A stretch of DNA of 64,000 nt from JAYPHU01 sp964611435 (GTDB taxonomy: Bacteria > Pseudomonadota > Alphaproteobacteria > Rhodospirillales > UBA2165). The stretch spans positions 28,112 through 92,111 of the forward strand of contig CAZSXT010000015.1 in the NCBI GenBank assembly GCA_964611435.1, in the 5' to 3' direction. The first letter of the stretch is position 1. Each line of letters starts with the position of its first letter. Below, one piece after another: positions 61,547-64,000 of this stretch. The notes under the pieces were generated by a model that saw only the letters and a program-made list of their open reading frames with translations, had not been told where the DNA came from and ran no database searches. The position numbers and the translations under genes are program-made.

Positions 61547-61694
61547 GTGATCCTCTCAATAGACGAAGCTGTTTGGCCACCCGCCCAGTGACCGGCAACT
61601 AAAATTCGGTATCGTTGATGCGGTGTCATGCGGCCTCCTCGTGCAGATCGTTGTCGCAGATCGCTTTGATCGTCGAAGCGTAAAACTAAAATAT

Positions 61695-62120
61695 TCAGCG
61701 ACAGACGCCCGTTATATAGAGCCAGCTTTTCCTATAGAAAAAATTGTAACGACCGTCCGCAGGTTTGCGTGGTTTGACCCTCAATATATTGGCGCTATTA
61801 CCAAGAACTCCCTCGGCCAGCTCTAGATTGAGTATACCGTCATCTGGAGGTCTCTTAACTGGCACAATTTCGTAGCCATCGGTTCCAAAATAACCCTTCA
61901 CCTCGCCTGAGCGCTTGTCGATTATAATGCGTTTTCCAATAGCCCGCCGGTGAGGCCGCTGAACCATTCTGCCAGCCTTCACCTCATAGACTCCTTGAAT
62001 GACACAGTCGTAATGAGGGAACTGCTGGCCGATAGCCTCAAAGGGCAATATCACTAGTGAGGCAATAAACACCGCGATCCGGCGCTGCGTGTATGAGCAA
62101 AGCCTAGTCAGGTGAGCCAT
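61695..62120 (-). CDS. Small secreted protein overlapping the helicase gene
   Basis: 141 residues with a signal peptide (RRIAVFIASLVILPFEAIGQQ) and a mature part with several basic residues (RRAIGKRIIIDKRSGEVKGYFG) ending WLYITGVCR. This layout, with a Gly-Cys near the C-terminus and a DKRSG turn, resembles a class of small periplasmic hypothetical proteins of proteobacteria; I know no function. Its ATG lies inside the last codons of the frame-corrected helicase gene (K-W-L-T-stop), overlapping by 13 bases, implying coupling. Confidence 0.65.
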   Translation of the reverse strand: MAHLTRLCSYTQRRIAVFIASLVILPFEAIGQQFPHYDCVIQGVYEVKAGRMVQRPHRRAIGKRIIIDKRSGEVKGYFGTDGYEIVPVKRPPDDGILNLELAEGVLGNSANILRVKPRKPADGRYNFFYRKSWLYITGVCR

Positions 62121-63972
62121 TTTGAGAAAACTTTTGTATCGAGCCCTTCAGGTACATACCATTTTTTTCTAAACGGATCCCATTTTCCGCCAAGCTTCTT
62201 GCACTCCTCTTTTTCGGAGTAAGGACAGTTGAGGTAGGTATTATTCTGTGACGAAAAGTCGCTAGAGGTGCGACGGGTGGATTGTCGACCGGTCCCTTTT
62301 TTTCGATCGCGTTTGGAAGATTTATTCGATGAGCCTTGATTTTTGCAGGCCATACAGTTTCGGCCATACCCCCCATCACCCCCTTGAGTGATTGGTCGAA
62401 AAAGTCCTCTACGGGTTTAATTTGATGGCACTTTGGACACTGCTTCTTCTCTTTATTGCCTAGAGCAATTTGCTCTTCTTGGTGTGCCTTAATCAGTGTC
62501 GGTGATTCCAGTACACTATCGATTTTTGAAATTAATCGGCGAAGTCTCTCGTCAAGCGTCTTTACAGGATCAGCACCAATATTAAATCGGTTGATCCTCA
62601 AAAAATGATACCCGTATCCCTCCAAAATTTTTTGACGCTCAACGTCATCTTCCTTCATGTAAAATTCGTAGTTTGAGGCGTCCACTTTATCCAAATCAGT
62701 GAAATGCTCTTTGAAGCCGTCGTATTCCAAAACAATTCTTAGGGTTTCTCTCTCGCCTTTTACACGAAGTAGAAAATCAACTTTATAATTTGGGTGCGAG
62801 TAGGTGGGATCTAGTTGTCTTAGGTAGGCACCCAGTTCGAACTGTGCATCTATTTCGATCTGTTCCCCAAGTTCCTCTAAAATAGGCACCTCTCGAAGCC
62901 AACCCAGAACCTTTTCTTCCATAGGTGAATTGGGGTCGACATCGTCAACATCTGGACCGAGCCTCCCGCGCTCTAACTCGCGTTGATAGTATGTTAGAGC
63001 AATCTGAATTCCGCCGCTGAATTCAGGTAGAGGCTTAGAGTGGTATATCTCTATTTTTTCCTTGGCGCGGCTAAAGCCGACGTTCAGGCGCTGAAGCCTT
63101 AGGTTATCTTCGACATCCCCGGAGTTACTGAGGTCTTTCGCAAAGATATAGTTGAGACGGTCTCTAGTCGGCGTGGCCACCATAGAATAGATGCAGACGT
63201 CCGCCTCTTCACCTTGGCAAGTGTCAAATGTGAAAATTCTCAAGTTTAACTTTTCGGCCAGTTCTGAACCTTCGGAGAGGCTTTGTATTTTTTGATGGAG
63301 GAGTCGCTGCTGATCCGTGAAAGGGGTAATGACACAAACATCTGGCGACTCGGCCTGAGAAGCGAGATCTTTCAGACGTTCGATTATTGCCTCTGCTTCG
63401 AGGGTGTTTGTATTGCCCACAACTTCCAGCAGACCGTCGCCTTCTACTTCCACAAACTCTAGCACCTCATCGATTGAACCACCCCTGATCTTCACGGCCT
63501 GCAGGCCATCCCCGTAAAAGTGCTTGGAAGAGAAACCGATAAGCTCCGGATAACCTCTAAAATGTTTCCTGAGCATTATCTTCAAGTTGGCGATGCGTTC
63601 GACAAATTCTAAGACGCTGGTTTTTATATCAAACATCTGAATTTGGTTTATCGCATTGCTATCGGGACTTTCCTCCTCGATGAACTGTTGCATTATTCGT
63701 GATTTGTAGTTGGTGTTCATCACCTTAGAGGCGTTTTCAGTTTTGACATTAGAGAACTGATTTCTGTAGCCTAAGACGAGCACCTTTTTAGCTCTAATGA
63801 AGGCCAACAGTGCTTGGGCGATGGAGACCTGACTCGCTTCATCGATGATGATCAGATCAAAAAGTCCGGTCTCCAATGGTACATACTCCGCATAATCTCT
63901 GATGCCTGCGATCATGACTGGGAATGCTGCCCTAAGGTCATGAAATGATCCTCCCCCACTGAGTTGGTCCAC
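62104..63972 (-). CDS. SF1 helicase fused to a PD-(D/E)XK-type nuclease (frame broken at both ends)
   Basis: 622 residues from a GTG at 63972. Motif II DEASQ at 44-48, motif III LGYRNQF at 67-73 (normally GDxxQ), motif IV KHFRGYPELI near 140, motif V TFDTCQGEEAD at 249-258, motif VI LNVGFSRAKE at 296-305. A nuclease-like domain follows: KVDFLL (Asp399) then VLEYDGFKEHF (Glu416, Asp418) then RQKILEGYGYHFLRIN. A zinc-ribbon word CPKCHQ (512-517) follows. No Walker A is present: the frame is closed by TAA at 63976-63978, so the N-terminal half is missing, shifted or beyond the edge. After residue about 530 the translation is out of frame; the true continuation is in the frame at 62108. Base composition is more A/T-rich than the rest of the window. 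Such helicase-nuclease fusions are common in defence islands, an inference here. Confidence 0.8.
   Translation of the reverse strand: MDQLSGGGSFHDLRAAFPVMIAGIRDYAEYVPLETGLFDLIIIDEASQVSIAQALLAFIRAKKVLVLGYRNQFSNVKTENASKVMNTNYKSRIMQQFIEEESPDSNAINQIQMFDIKTSVLEFVERIANLKIMLRKHFRGYPELIGFSSKHFYGDGLQAVKIRGGSIDEVLEFVEVEGDGLLEVVGNTNTLEAEAIIERLKDLASQAESPDVCVITPFTDQQRLLHQKIQSLSEGSELAEKLNLRIFTFDTCQGEEADVCIYSMVATPTRDRLNYIFAKDLSNSGDVEDNLRLQRLNVGFSRAKEKIEIYHSKPLPEFSGGIQIALTYYQRELERGRLGPDVDDVDPNSPMEEKVLGWLREVPILEELGEQIEIDAQFELGAYLRQLDPTYSHPNYKVDFLLRVKGERETLRIVLEYDGFKEHFTDLDKVDASNYEFYMKEDDVERQKILEGYGYHFLRINRFNIGADPVKTLDERLRRLISKIDSVLESPTLIKAHQEEQIALGNKEKKQCPKCHQIKPVEDFFDQSLKGVMGGMAETVWPAKIKAHRINLPNAIEKKGPVDNPPVAPLATFRHRIIPTSTVLTPKKRSARSLAENGIRLEKNGMYLKGSIQKFSQNGSPD
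62108..62374 (-). other. Out-of-frame C-terminal part of the helicase: zinc-ribbon end plus DUF5710-like domain
   Basis: Shifting by one base in the six-C run 62369-62374 turns the helicase tail into GGYGRNCMACKNQGSSNKSS, which supplies the second Cys pair (CMAC) of the zinc ribbon begun by CPKCHQ, and then NTYLNCPYSEKEECKKLGG with KWDPFRKKWYVPEGLD, the DUF5710 pattern (xxPYxEKxxAKxLGxxWDxxxKxWYVPxG). The domain ends KVFSKWLT at 62108. The original gene therefore had another 80 residues that the present frame loses. Confidence 0.8.
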
Positions 63973-64000
63973 CGATTATGATAGTAACGGGAGGACTGAT

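Noticed and set aside
1..64000. CRISPR arrays, insertion-sequence transposases, integrases
   Set aside because: No regularly spaced direct repeats and no transposase or integrase motifs were found on either strand.

Overview
The window reads as a chromosomal segment of a GC-rich (by eye about 58-60 %) alphaproteobacterium, most likely in or near the Rhodospirillales. This rests on the aminotransferase-hom-glpX-recJ gene order, small families typical of alphaproteobacteria (DUF3572, DUF1194), an XdhC/MoeA-MobA/CoxMS cluster, and short palindromic intergenic repeats. No species is claimed. Genes are dense, on both strands, and most intergenic gaps are under 200 bases; no gene-free stretch exceeds 300 bases.

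Layout. 1-4.7 kb: a glycosyltransferase cut by the left edge, a stand-alone Lrp-type ligand-binding protein, a DEAD-box RNA helicase, a gamma-carbonic-anhydrase-like protein and a secreted caspase-like protein. 4.7-9.2 kb: a MarR regulator divergent from a four-gene operon (NicX-like ring-cleaving dioxygenase, alpha/beta hydrolase, YciI protein, FAD monooxygenase) that looks like a compact hydroxypyridine catabolic unit. 9.3-18.3 kb: Nudix hydrolase, OmpA lipoprotein, the aminotransferase-hom-glpX-recJ-MFS run and a tRNA-Glu. 18.5-29 kb: FkbM methyltransferase, membrane proteins (DUF1624, AEC, DUF4126, MATE), a PagL-like lipid A deacylase, a 2OG oxygenase, HAD and aldo/keto reductase genes, and repeats. 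29-38 kb: heparinase-like protein, orphan response regulator, DUF1194/DUF3572 genes, an isolated terminase-small-subunit-like gene, small lipoproteins and an alpha/beta hydrolase.

38-42 kb holds a molybdenum hydroxylase cluster (CoxS, CoxM, XdhC, MoeA-MobA fusion) from which the large catalytic subunit is missing. 42-46 kb: a TPR/GT41 glycosyltransferase, an FAH-family hydrolase and a lone Panacea-domain protein. 46-53.3 kb is a nine-gene Mrp/MBH-type cation/proton antiporter operon with three D-type subunits and a short MrpA C-terminal piece whose natural start seems to be an ATA codon. 53.4-56 kb is a TPP-riboswitch-controlled thiamine-precursor ABC transporter. 56-61.6 kb: MFS, small proteins, GMC oxidoreductase and amidohydrolase.

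The right end (61.6-64 kb) is visibly more A/T-rich. It carries an SF1 helicase fused to a PD-(D/E)XK-type nuclease domain, a zinc ribbon and a DUF5710-like tail. The frame is broken at both ends, and the gene overlaps a small secreted-protein gene. This is the best candidate for an acquired, possibly defence-related element. Other points worth attention are two small paralogous MRYSV proteins whose ribosome binding sites can both be masked by upstream anti-SD sequences, and a pair of palindromes at 28.15 kb.
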